NCBI GenBank assembly: GCA_964577175.1
Contig: CAZNYC010000104.1
Coordinates: 1 to 14,628 of the forward strand
Direction of reading: 5' to 3'
DNA: 14,628 bases
DNA from: BS750m-G62 sp964577175
GTDB lineage: Bacteria > Planctomycetota > Phycisphaerae > FEN-1346
Shown here piece by piece: positions 6,616 through 12,089 of this stretch (position 1 is its first letter; each line of letters opens with the position of its first letter). The notes under the pieces were generated by a model. The model was not told where the DNA came from and ran no database searches. It worked only from the letters and a program-made list of their open reading frames with translations. The position numbers and the translations under genes are program-made.

Positions 6616-7035
6616 TCAGCCGCTCTTCTTCTGGCGGGTTTTGCCTTTGGTCCGGGGACCGCGCGTGCGTTTCCGGCCGGTGGCGCGGCCCTTGCCTTGG
6701 GAGCGGCGCCCGTCGCCGGCGCGGGAAGCACCCCCGCCCGTCCAGGCGCGGCGTGCGCCCTGGATGTCGGCCGCAAACTCCTTCCGGAGACCGCCCACGG
6801 TCTCCTGGAGGTCGGTCACCGCTTTTTCCACGCCCTTGAGAAATGCCGCGCTTTCGGCATGCGTGTCCTCGGCCATCTTGTGATGGGCCTTTCGAAATCC
6901 GTCCGTCATGCCGGCGACCGCCTTCTGGAGATCGACCGTGCCGCGCTGCAACTGCTGGAGCAGGGCTTGCCGCTCGCTCCGCATGGCGGTGGCCTCGTCC
7001 CTGAGGCGGGTCATCTCATCTGTCAGGGTACCCAT
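6616..7035 (-). CDS. GvpC-like coiled-coil protein with basic C-terminal tail
   Basis: A 139-residue protein. The start at ATG 7035 is fixed by AGAAAGGAG in front of it, the same site as gvpA; the upstream extension of the frame overlaps gvpA antigenically meaningless sequence, out of frame. Residues 1-98 are one long amphipathic helix with a loose repeat of about 33 residues: ERQALLQQLQRGTVDLQKAV, then ESAAFLKGVEKAVTDLQETV, ending LRKEFAADIQGARRAW. Alternating hydrophobic and glutamine/acidic positions and the F-L-x-x-(L/V) steps recall GvpC, the outer strengthening protein of the gas vesicle shell. Position directly after gvpA fits GvpC too. Residues 99-139 form a Gly/Arg/Lys-rich tail (GKGRATGRKRTRGPRTKGKT) unlike classical GvpC, which could bind nucleic acid or an acidic surface. 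GvpC-like is a moderate call; an unrelated accessory coiled coil is possible. Confidence 0.7.
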   Translation of the reverse strand: MGTLTDEMTRLRDEATAMRSERQALLQQLQRGTVDLQKAVAGMTDGFRKAHHKMAEDTHAESAAFLKGVEKAVTDLQETVGGLRKEFAADIQGARRAWTGGGASRAGDGRRSQGKGRATGRKRTRGPRTKGKTRQKKSG

Positions 7036-7100
7036 GGCAGGCTCCTTTCTGGGTTTCGGTTCGGTCCCGTGACCGTCGGGTCCCAGCGGCTCGGAGGGCA

Positions 7101-7122
7101 GGGCGTGGGGGACACCCCGCCC
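7101..7122 (-). other. Hairpin in the gvpA to GvpC-like gene spacer
   Basis: GGGCG (7101-7105) pairs with CGCCC (7118-7122), with three further GGG/CCC pairs inside around an ACA loop and a small bulge. It lies about 33 bases past the gvpA stop and 66 bases before the start of the next gene. Hairpins after gvpA are known in other gas vesicle operons, where they stabilise or partly terminate the abundant gvpA message. No T-run follows here, so stabilisation or processing is the more likely role. Pairing is visible, function inferred. Confidence 0.4.
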
Positions 7123-7154
7123 CCCGGCCTCGGGTTCAACGGGGACATGGGACA

Positions 7155-7373
7155 TCAGGCGGGCGTGGCGGCGGTGGCCGTCAGGCCGATCGCCTCGGCG
7201 TACTTCAGGTACGTCTCGACCGACGCGATGACCACGCGGGCCTCCACCGAGAGGAGTTCGATGCCGACCAGCGACACCTTCGCCCACGCGTCGACCACGA
7301 TCCCCTTGTCGAGGATGCGGTCCACCACCTCCGCCAGACTCGAACTGTCCGTCGACTTCTGCACCTGTGCCAT
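7155..7373 (-). CDS. gvpA: Major gas vesicle structural protein GvpA
   Basis: A 72-residue protein with the canonical GvpA sequence: LAEVVDRILDKGIVVDAWAK (14-33), VSLVGIELLSVEARVVIASV (34-53), then ETYLKYAEAIGL. GvpA monomers polymerise into the ribbed, gas-permeable protein shell, with the hydrophobic face inward. Length and conservation are as expected for the main shell protein. The start at ATG 7373 is set by AGAAAGGAGC ten bases upstream and by the normal GvpA N-terminus; a 31-codon extension of the frame runs into noncoding DNA and is rejected. It is the first gene after the only sigma-54 promoter found (7545-7560), giving a predicted leader of roughly 160 nt. Only one gvpA-type major subunit gene is present; gvpS and gvpJ are the minor homologues. 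Confidence 0.97.
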   Translation of the reverse strand: MAQVQKSTDSSSLAEVVDRILDKGIVVDAWAKVSLVGIELLSVEARVVIASVETYLKYAEAIGLTATAATPA

Positions 7374-7432
7374 CGTACTGCTCCTTTCTTCGTAGGGGTC
7401 TACACTCGTGACCGCCTTCGCGGGAGATCCCG

Positions 7433-7450
7433 CCGGCGACGCGCCGGCCT
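7433..7450. repeat. Palindromic 18-bp repeat in the gvpA leader, copy 1
   Basis: CCGGCGACGCGCCGGCCT. The first 15 bases form a hairpin (CCGGCG, ACG loop, CGCCGG). The identical 18 bases recur at 7501-7518, inside the longer repeat unit at 7485-7515. Both copies lie in the predicted untranslated leader of the gvpA transcript, so each could fold in the RNA. Confidence 0.7.
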
Positions 7451-7484
7451 TTCTCCCAACCACCAACAGGAATCCCTGCTGCGT

Positions 7485-7515
7485 CCCCGTAACGGGCCGA
7501 CCGGCGACGCGCCGG
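7485..7515. repeat. GC-rich composite repeat unit, gvpA-proximal copy
   Basis: Two adjacent hairpin-forming blocks: CCCCGTAACGGG, then CCGACCGGCGACGCGCCGG. Almost the same 31-base arrangement occurs at 7603-7633. The sigma-54 promoter lies between the two copies. On the minus strand this copy falls just downstream of the predicted transcription start, so it would be in the gvpA leader RNA. The second block extends into the 18-bp repeat shared with 7433-7450. Confidence 0.65.
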
Positions 7516-7544
7516 CCTCCGCCACGCGGGCTACCACTTCAGAT

Positions 7545-7560
7545 TGCAAAGACCGTGCCA
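7545..7560 (-). promoter_or_regulatory. Sigma-54 (-24/-12) promoter for the gvpA operon
   Basis: Read on the minus strand, 7560 to 7545 is TGGCACGGTCTTTGCA. This matches the sigma-54 consensus TGGCACG-N4-TTGC(A/T) at every specified position, with the GG and GC dinucleotides at the obligatory spacing. It points toward gvpA and predicts a start near 7534, about 160 nt before the gvpA ATG. I found no comparable match elsewhere in the window on either strand by eye. The locus also encodes a sigma-54 activator with the GAFTGA loop, so motif and regulator support each other. It would drive gvpA and probably the whole series through gvpJ. Confidence 0.88.
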
Positions 7561-7602
7561 TTCGCCATTTCGTCCACCGCCCGGTCCCGACCCCGCTGCC
7601 AA

Positions 7603-7633
7603 CCCCGGTAACGGGGCCGACCGGCGCCGCCGG
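7603..7633. repeat. GC-rich composite repeat unit, distal copy
   Basis: Near-copy of the unit at 7485-7515: a CCCCGGTAACGGGG hairpin block followed by CCGACCGGCGCCGCCGG. It lies between the sigma-54 promoter and the palindrome at 7665-7684, in the DNA that would have to loop for an activator to reach the polymerase. Whether it is a protein site, a bend or a genome-wide GC-rich repeat cannot be told from one window. Confidence 0.6.
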
Positions 7634-7650
7634 ACGGTCCGAACGAGAAA

Positions 7651-8409
7651 CTATGGCAGCGCCTCTATGGAGCGCGCTCCATAGTCCGCCCTCGGCCCTG
7701 CCGGTCGCTCCGGCTCGAGCCGGGCGAAACTGTATGGCGGCCACGGGCCGGAAAGCAGCGCCGGCGCATCGGAGTCCGCCTGGTATCGCTTGAAGATCTT
7801 CCGGAACCTGTCAACCTCTGTCCGCCGCACCAGAAACGAGGCGGACGCCAGGCCCCGAACGCCACCCCCGGTCTCCTCTTCGGCAAACGCAACGCAGTCG
7901 TCCGCGAACGTCTCCCGGAGCCGCTCCAGGGCCGCGCGGGCCCGTTCCTCGCCCCGGTCCATCCGGTCGTAGTGGCGTCGGCGGCTCAGCAGATACGCCT
8001 TGCCGGAGGAGCGGTCCTCGGCCGGCGGCGGGGTCGGCGCGGCCTTTGCCCCATCCTCGGAAAGTAGCAACCGGACGCCCATCTCCGCGCATCCGCGCAC
8101 GCGCTCCAGGGCCGCCCGAAAGGCCGACCGCCGGCGCTCCAGCAAGGCCCGGACCTCGTCCCGACCGCCCAGAAGACAACCATATCGAAACGGAAGCACC
8201 GTGGAGACGGCGTGCAGGGCGGCGATGACCTGCGTGTACGCCTTGACGCGGGGAAGCGTGGGCGGCAGCCCGTCGGCGGGCGCGCGCGAGACCGCGACCG
8301 CCAGGTCGTCGTCCGGCACGACGGCCACGGCCGCCCCGTCCGGACCGAGGCCGGTCGGCCGGCCCGGGCGGTCCGCCTCACGGAACACGGCGTACATCAG
8401 ATGGGTCAT
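7651..8409 (-). CDS. GvpF/GvpL family protein, second of two tandem copies
   Basis: A 252-residue GvpF/GvpL family protein. The N-terminus MTHLMYAVFREADRPG takes the place of the usual YVYG/YIYA strand. The middle has VLPFRYGCLLGGRDEV (71-86) as counterpart of the LP-(V/M)-(R/A)-FG motif, and the end has SGPWPPYSFARLEPE (220-234) followed by an 18-residue tail. The start at 8409 matches where family similarity begins; further upstream the frame is antisense-like low-complexity sequence. The gene overlaps the stop of the preceding GvpF/L gene by 32 bp, so the two are probably translationally coupled. The last codons contain the 20-bp palindrome at 7665-7684. It diverges clearly from the gvpF at 4398-5159. 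GvpL is a reasonable name but F and L cannot be separated from sequence alone. Confidence 0.87.
   Translation of the reverse strand: MTHLMYAVFREADRPGRPTGLGPDGAAVAVVPDDDLAVAVSRAPADGLPPTLPRVKAYTQVIAALHAVSTVLPFRYGCLLGGRDEVRALLERRRSAFRAALERVRGCAEMGVRLLLSEDGAKAAPTPPPAEDRSSGKAYLLSRRRHYDRMDRGEERARAALERLRETFADDCVAFAEEETGGGVRGLASASFLVRRTEVDRFRKIFKRYQADSDAPALLSGPWPPYSFARLEPERPAGPRADYGARSIEALP
7665..7684. promoter_or_regulatory. Perfect 20-bp palindrome, candidate activator (enhancer) site
   Basis: CTATGGAGCGCGCTCCATAG is its own reverse complement over all 20 bases. A further half-site, CTATGGCAGCGC, starts at 7651. Its centre is about 140 bp upstream of the start predicted for the sigma-54 promoter, within the usual distance for upstream activator sites bound by dimeric sigma-54 activators. 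It lies inside the last codons of the upstream GvpF/L gene, so the sequence also has a coding job. Binding by the activator encoded at 12090-13130 is an inference. Confidence 0.6.
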
Positions 8410-9238
8410 CGGACTGAACCTCCAGCGGCGGGCAGAAGGTGTACGGGGGCAGCGGCCCCGAGACCTGAACGGCGAGGCCCTGCTCGGCGCCGTCGGCCTC
8501 CAGCGCCTCGGCCGCCGACCGCAGCGCCGCCACCTCGCCGGACGCGACCAGGCAGGCCAGGTTGAAGACCATATCGTCGCTGCGGCCGGTGACCTGCCGG
8601 CTCTGGACCGGCAACGGGCGGATCTCCTGGACGTACGGTTCCAGGTCTCGCCTCGCCTCGCCGACGACGGCGCGGCGCCAGCGGCCGAGCGCTTCCTCGA
8701 CCCGCCCGTCCAAACGTTTCTCGGCAAAGTAGCGGACGCCGGGGTTCTCCGGCAGGCCGTCCTGGGCGCGGGCCAGGTCCGCATCCGCTGCCAGGAGCCA
8801 CTGCCGGACCTTCTCGGCGTCAGCGAAGCCCTTAGCCGCCCACTCCTGCCCGCCGTCCAGGGAATCCAAGGCGCTAAGGAGCGCGTCTTCCCGGGCCTCC
8901 ATCACCTCCGCCAGGCGGCTCTGTGAACGGAACACGGTGCCGAAGCGGACCGGCAGGACGGGCCCCGATTGCATGACCTCCTCGACGACGCGCTCGTGGC
9001 GGCAGGCGCGCGGGAGGACCCAGTCGGGGTCGGCCAAATGACCTTCCGCCTCCTCGCCGTCGAACTCGCCCAGATCCACCGGGCTGTAGACGGCCGCCAG
9101 GGAGGCGGACGTAAGCACGGTCACGTCGTCGCGGCCGTCGATGCCGGCGGACGCGATCGGGCCCACCCGCCGCGAGCGCGTGAAGCAGTAGACGTACACG
9201 CCGGACGGGCCGGCCGGGTTGTGGTCGGATTCAGGCAT
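8378..9238 (-). CDS. GvpF/GvpL family protein, first of two tandem copies
   Basis: A 286-residue GvpF/GvpL family protein. It opens with GVYVYCFTRS (13-22), then has SLAAVYSPVDLGEF (46-59), the family motif VLPVRFGTVFRS (94-105), and the C-terminal signature SGPLPPYTFCPPLEV (260-274) with a short polar tail. Family members contact GvpA and take part in early vesicle assembly. The start at ATG 9238 overlaps the CDC48-like stop by 8 bp (the ATGCCTGA arrangement). With only a weak ribosome site, translation probably depends on coupling to the upstream gene. It is followed by a second GvpF/L gene with a 32-bp overlap. Tandem, diverged copies suggest a heteromeric F/L pair. Confidence 0.9.
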   Translation of the reverse strand: MPESDHNPAGPSGVYVYCFTRSRRVGPIASAGIDGRDDVTVLTSASLAAVYSPVDLGEFDGEEAEGHLADPDWVLPRACRHERVVEEVMQSGPVLPVRFGTVFRSQSRLAEVMEAREDALLSALDSLDGGQEWAAKGFADAEKVRQWLLAADADLARAQDGLPENPGVRYFAEKRLDGRVEEALGRWRRAVVGEARRDLEPYVQEIRPLPVQSRQVTGRSDDMVFNLACLVASGEVAALRSAAEALEADGAEQGLAVQVSGPLPPYTFCPPLEVQSDDPSDVRRVP

Positions 9239-11369
9239 GTCGGCTCGCCCGAACGGTTTCGAGCGCGCGCTGGAGGTGGGCCGGTCCGATCCGGACCTCC
9301 AGGTCCTCCGCCTCCTGGCCCTCGCCCATGGCGGCGACGGCCTCCCGCAGGGCGTCCAGGGCGGCCTGTTTGCAGACGGCCTGGATGTCGGCGCCGGAGA
9401 ACCCGTCGGTGCGGGCGGCCAGGTCGTCGGTGGACACGCCTTCGGCAAGCGGCTTCTCGCGCAGGCCGATCTGGAAGATGGCCTTCCGCCCTTCGCGGTC
9501 GGGCGTCGGGACGGTCAGCCGCAGGTCGAACCGTCCGGGCCGGAGCAGCGCCGGGTCGAGCAGGTCGGCCCGGTTGGTGGCGGCCAGCACCAGGACGCCC
9601 CTCAACTCCTCCACACCGTCGAGTTCGGTGAGGAACTGGCTGATGACGCGTCCGGCCACGCCGGAATCGCCGGTGGCCGTCCCCCGGACCGGGACCAGGG
9701 CGTCGATTTCGTCGAAGAACACGATACAGGGTGCCGCCTGCTTGGCCCGGCGAAAGACCTCGCGGACGGCCTTCTCCGACTCGCCGACGTACATCGAGAG
9801 CAGTTCCGGCCCTTTAACGGAGATGAAGTTGACCTCGGTCTCGCTGGCGGCGGCCTTGGCGAGCAGCGTTTTGCCGCAGCCCGGCGGGCCGGACAGGAGG
9901 ATTCCCCGGGGCGGCGCCAGGGACACCCGTTCGTAGAGGTCGGGGAACTTGAGCGGCCACTCGATGGACTCGCGGAGTTCGCGCTTGATCGTCTCGAGCC
10001 CGCCGACGTCCGTCCATCCGACGTCGGGCACCTCGACGAAGACCTCCCGCAGGGCCGACGGCTCCACCTCGCGGAGCGCTTCCACGAAGTCGCCCATCGG
10101 AATCTCCAGTCGCATGAGCGCTTCGTAGGGGATCTCGGCGGCGGCGAAATCGATCTCCGGCATCAGCCGCCGCAGCGCCACCATCGCCGCCTCCCGCGAC
10201 AGGGCCTCCAGGTCGGCGCCGACGAAACCGTGCGTCATGCCGGCCAACTGGTCCAGGTCCACGTCGCCGCCGAGCGGCATGCCGCGGGTATGGATGTCCA
10301 GGATCTCCCGCCGGCCGTGGCGGTCGGGGATGGGCAGGGCGATTTCCCGGTCGAACCGTCCCGGCCGCCGCAGCGCCGGGTCCAGGGCATTCGGGATGTT
10401 GGTCGCCGCCACCACGATGACGTGCTGCCGCTTGGCCAGGCCGTCCATCAGGGCGAGCAACTGCGCGACGACGCGCTTCTCGACGTCGCCGACCACTTTC
10501 TCGCGGCGCGGGGCAATGGCGTCGATCTCGTCGATGAAGATGATGGCAGGGGCGCGGCGGGCGGCTTCCTCGAACACCTTCCGCAGGTTGGCCTCGCTCT
10601 GGCCGTAGAACTTGTGGATGATCTCCGGGCCGTTGATCGTGTGGAAGTTGGCCTCGGTCTCGTGGGCGACCGCCCGGGCGATGAGCGTCTTCCCGCAGCC
10701 CGGCGGCCCGTGCAGGAGCACGCCTTTCGGGGCGTCGATGCCGAGGCGGTCGAAGACCTGCGGGTAGCGGAGGGGGAGTTCCACGATCTCGCGGATGCGG
10801 CCGATCTCCCGCTGAAGGCCGCCGATGTCCTCGTAGGAGATGGTGCCGGAGGTCTCCGTCTTCTCGGCGCCCTTGACCTCCAGGGTGGTGGTCGGATTGA
10901 TCAGGACGGGCCCCTTGGGGCTCGCGCTCCGGACGGTGAAGTCGGCCGACCGCGTGCCGAACAGGGTCGCGCGGACGCGGTCGCCTTCGACCACCGGCAG
11001 GCCGTCCAGCAGGCTGCCGATGTACTTGAGGTCCCGCGCGGTGGGCACAATGGAGACCGCCGACAGGGTTACCCGGCCGGCCGGACGAGCCGTCGCGGGG
11101 CGCACCGCCACCGTCTGGTCGAGCCCGGTCTCGGCATTGGTGCGGCACAGGCCGTCAATCTGGATCCGCGACTGGCCGCGCAAGTCCTTGTGGACGGGCA
11201 TGACCTTGCCCAGGGTGGTGCGCTTGCCGGTGATCTCGACGATGTCGCCGATGTCGACGCCCAGGGTCTCCATGTCGGCGGGGTCGAGCCGGGCGTAGCC
11301 GCGGCCCTGGTCCTTGCCGATCGCCTCGGTCACCCTGAGTTTGAGCGTGCCCGCCGTCGCCTCGGACAT
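9231..11369 (-). CDS. CDC48/p97 (VAT)-type double AAA+ ATPase
   Basis: A 712-residue protein with the full CDC48 layout. Residues 1 to about 175 form an N-terminal substrate/adaptor domain, including the double-psi-barrel-like start LKLRVTEAIGKDQGRGYARL. AAA domain D1 has Walker A GPPGCGKT at 221-228 and Walker B IIFIDE at 276-281. D2 has Walker A GPPGCGKT at 494-501 and Walker B IVFFDE at 549-554. NALDPALRRPGRFD (327-340) and DLLDPALLRPGRFD (602-615) are the second-region-of-homology segments, so both rings look catalytically competent. CDC48/VAT hexamers unfold or remodel proteins using ATP. The start at 11369 is chosen from GGAAAGG about 8-14 bases upstream; an extension to 11426 would read into the inverted repeat. 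The stop overlaps the first GvpF/L gene, tying it to the gas vesicle locus. A remodelling role there is inferred. Confidence 0.94.
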   Translation of the reverse strand: MSEATAGTLKLRVTEAIGKDQGRGYARLDPADMETLGVDIGDIVEITGKRTTLGKVMPVHKDLRGQSRIQIDGLCRTNAETGLDQTVAVRPATARPAGRVTLSAVSIVPTARDLKYIGSLLDGLPVVEGDRVRATLFGTRSADFTVRSASPKGPVLINPTTTLEVKGAEKTETSGTISYEDIGGLQREIGRIREIVELPLRYPQVFDRLGIDAPKGVLLHGPPGCGKTLIARAVAHETEANFHTINGPEIIHKFYGQSEANLRKVFEEAARRAPAIIFIDEIDAIAPRREKVVGDVEKRVVAQLLALMDGLAKRQHVIVVAATNIPNALDPALRRPGRFDREIALPIPDRHGRREILDIHTRGMPLGGDVDLDQLAGMTHGFVGADLEALSREAAMVALRRLMPEIDFAAAEIPYEALMRLEIPMGDFVEALREVEPSALREVFVEVPDVGWTDVGGLETIKRELRESIEWPLKFPDLYERVSLAPPRGILLSGPPGCGKTLLAKAAASETEVNFISVKGPELLSMYVGESEKAVREVFRRAKQAAPCIVFFDEIDALVPVRGTATGDSGVAGRVISQFLTELDGVEELRGVLVLAATNRADLLDPALLRPGRFDLRLTVPTPDREGRKAIFQIGLREKPLAEGVSTDDLAARTDGFSGADIQAVCKQAALDALREAVAAMGEGQEAEDLEVRIGPAHLQRALETVRASRHA

Positions 11370-11420
11370 GAGAGGCCCTTTCCGTGGGTTATTGAGACTG
11401 GCGGAAAGAATCTTCATGGC

Positions 11421-11521
11421 TGTCATTCTGAGGAGCGGCGAAGCCGCGACGAAGAATCTCGCCTTGTCGCCACGGGCACGGCGAGATTCTTCGGCCCCGC
11501 AAGCGTGGCCTCAGAATGACA
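11421..11521. repeat. 101-bp MITE/REP-like compound inverted repeat
   Basis: Outer arms TGTCATTCTGAG (11421-11432) and CTCAGAATGACA (11510-11521) are perfect reverse complements. Inner arms GAAGAATCTCGCC (11451-11463) and GGCGAGATTCTTC (11480-11492) are a second perfect 13-bp pair. Between outer and inner arms each side carries its own small hairpin (GCGGC GAA GCCGC on the left, an imperfect GCC-CGC/GCG-GGC on the right), so one strand can fold into a cruciform. TGTCATTCTGAG...GAAGAATCTC elements are a familiar dispersed repeat type in several GC-rich bacterial groups. It lies between hsp20 and the CDC48-like gene, where its folding could end or insulate transcripts. Confidence 0.88.
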
Positions 11522-11555
11522 GCGTCCCAGAACATGGTCATTGCTTTTACCGGGC

Positions 11556-12077
11556 TCAATGTTTGAGGAGTTTGATCTTCAGCACGCCGTTGCGGCAGGT
11601 GTAGGAGAGGTTCTGCGGCTCGAAGGTCTGCGGCAGGAGAATCTCTTTGCGGTATTTCGTCTCGCCCGCTTCGGCCGTGAGGGTGAGGATGTCCTCGGCC
11701 AGGTCCACGTGCAGGTTGTCCTCGCTGACACCGGGCACCTCGGCGACGACGAGGACGTGGTCCTCTTCCTCGAAGAGGTCGACCATGGGCTCCCGCATCT
11801 CGTGGACGACGGCTTCGCCGGTTTCCTCGTCCTTGCCGACGTTGCCGAACGGTTCGACCCGGACGTCCTCGCCGCCGATTCCCACGCGGACGTTGTAGCC
11901 GAAGATGCCGCGCACGTTGCCTTCGGAGTCGCGGATCTCGCCTTCCTTTCGGAGCTGGCGGCCCGTTTCGGCCAAGTGGCCGAGTTTCTCGACCAGGTCG
12001 GTCAGGCCTCCGAGGAACCCGCCGGCGCCCTCGAACCCGTTCCGCCCGGTCCCGTTTTTCCCGTTTGACGATGGCAT
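11556..12077 (-). CDS. Hsp20 / alpha-crystallin small heat shock protein (GvpH-like)
   Basis: A 173-residue protein. The last 80 residues are an alpha-crystallin domain: REPMVDLFEEEDHVLVVAEV (95-114), PGVSEDNLHVDLAEDILTL, YRKEILLP and the closing NGVLKIKLLKH with the conserved N-G-V-L. Residues 1-30 are Gly/Asn-rich with a short helix (GGFLGGLTDLVEKLGHL), and 45-90 contain a region (GIFGYNVRVG) common to gas-vesicle-associated Hsp20 (GvpH-type) proteins. Small heat shock proteins hold unfolded clients without ATP; GvpH in haloarchaea binds other Gvp proteins. The start at 12077 has AGAAAGGA upstream, which overlaps the stop of the sigma-54 activator 13 bp away, so the two form one transcription unit. 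There is no canonical C-terminal I-x-I tail. GvpH is likely by context, but the Hsp20 family call is the secure part. Confidence 0.9.
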   Translation of the reverse strand: MPSSNGKNGTGRNGFEGAGGFLGGLTDLVEKLGHLAETGRQLRKEGEIRDSEGNVRGIFGYNVRVGIGGEDVRVEPFGNVGKDEETGEAVVHEMREPMVDLFEEEDHVLVVAEVPGVSEDNLHVDLAEDILTLTAEAGETKYRKEILLPQTFEPQNLSYTCRNGVLKIKLLKH

Positions 12078-12089
12078 GGCGATCCTTTC

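Noticed and set aside
7374..7466. 31-residue N-terminal extension of GvpA
   Set aside because: GvpA proteins begin at the equivalent of MAQVQKS, and AGAAAGGAGC lies just before that ATG. The extension reads through the leader repeat.
11370..11426. 19-residue N-terminal extension of the CDC48-like protein
   Set aside because: It begins inside the 101-bp inverted repeat, has no ribosome site, and the ATG at 11369 has GGAAAGG at a normal distance.
9219..11519. 766-codon plus-strand open frame antisense to the CDC48-like gene
   Set aside because: The minus-strand frame encodes a textbook CDC48 protein with both Walker A/B pairs. The plus-strand translation is Gly/Arg/Asp-rich low-complexity sequence expected from antisense of GC-biased codons.
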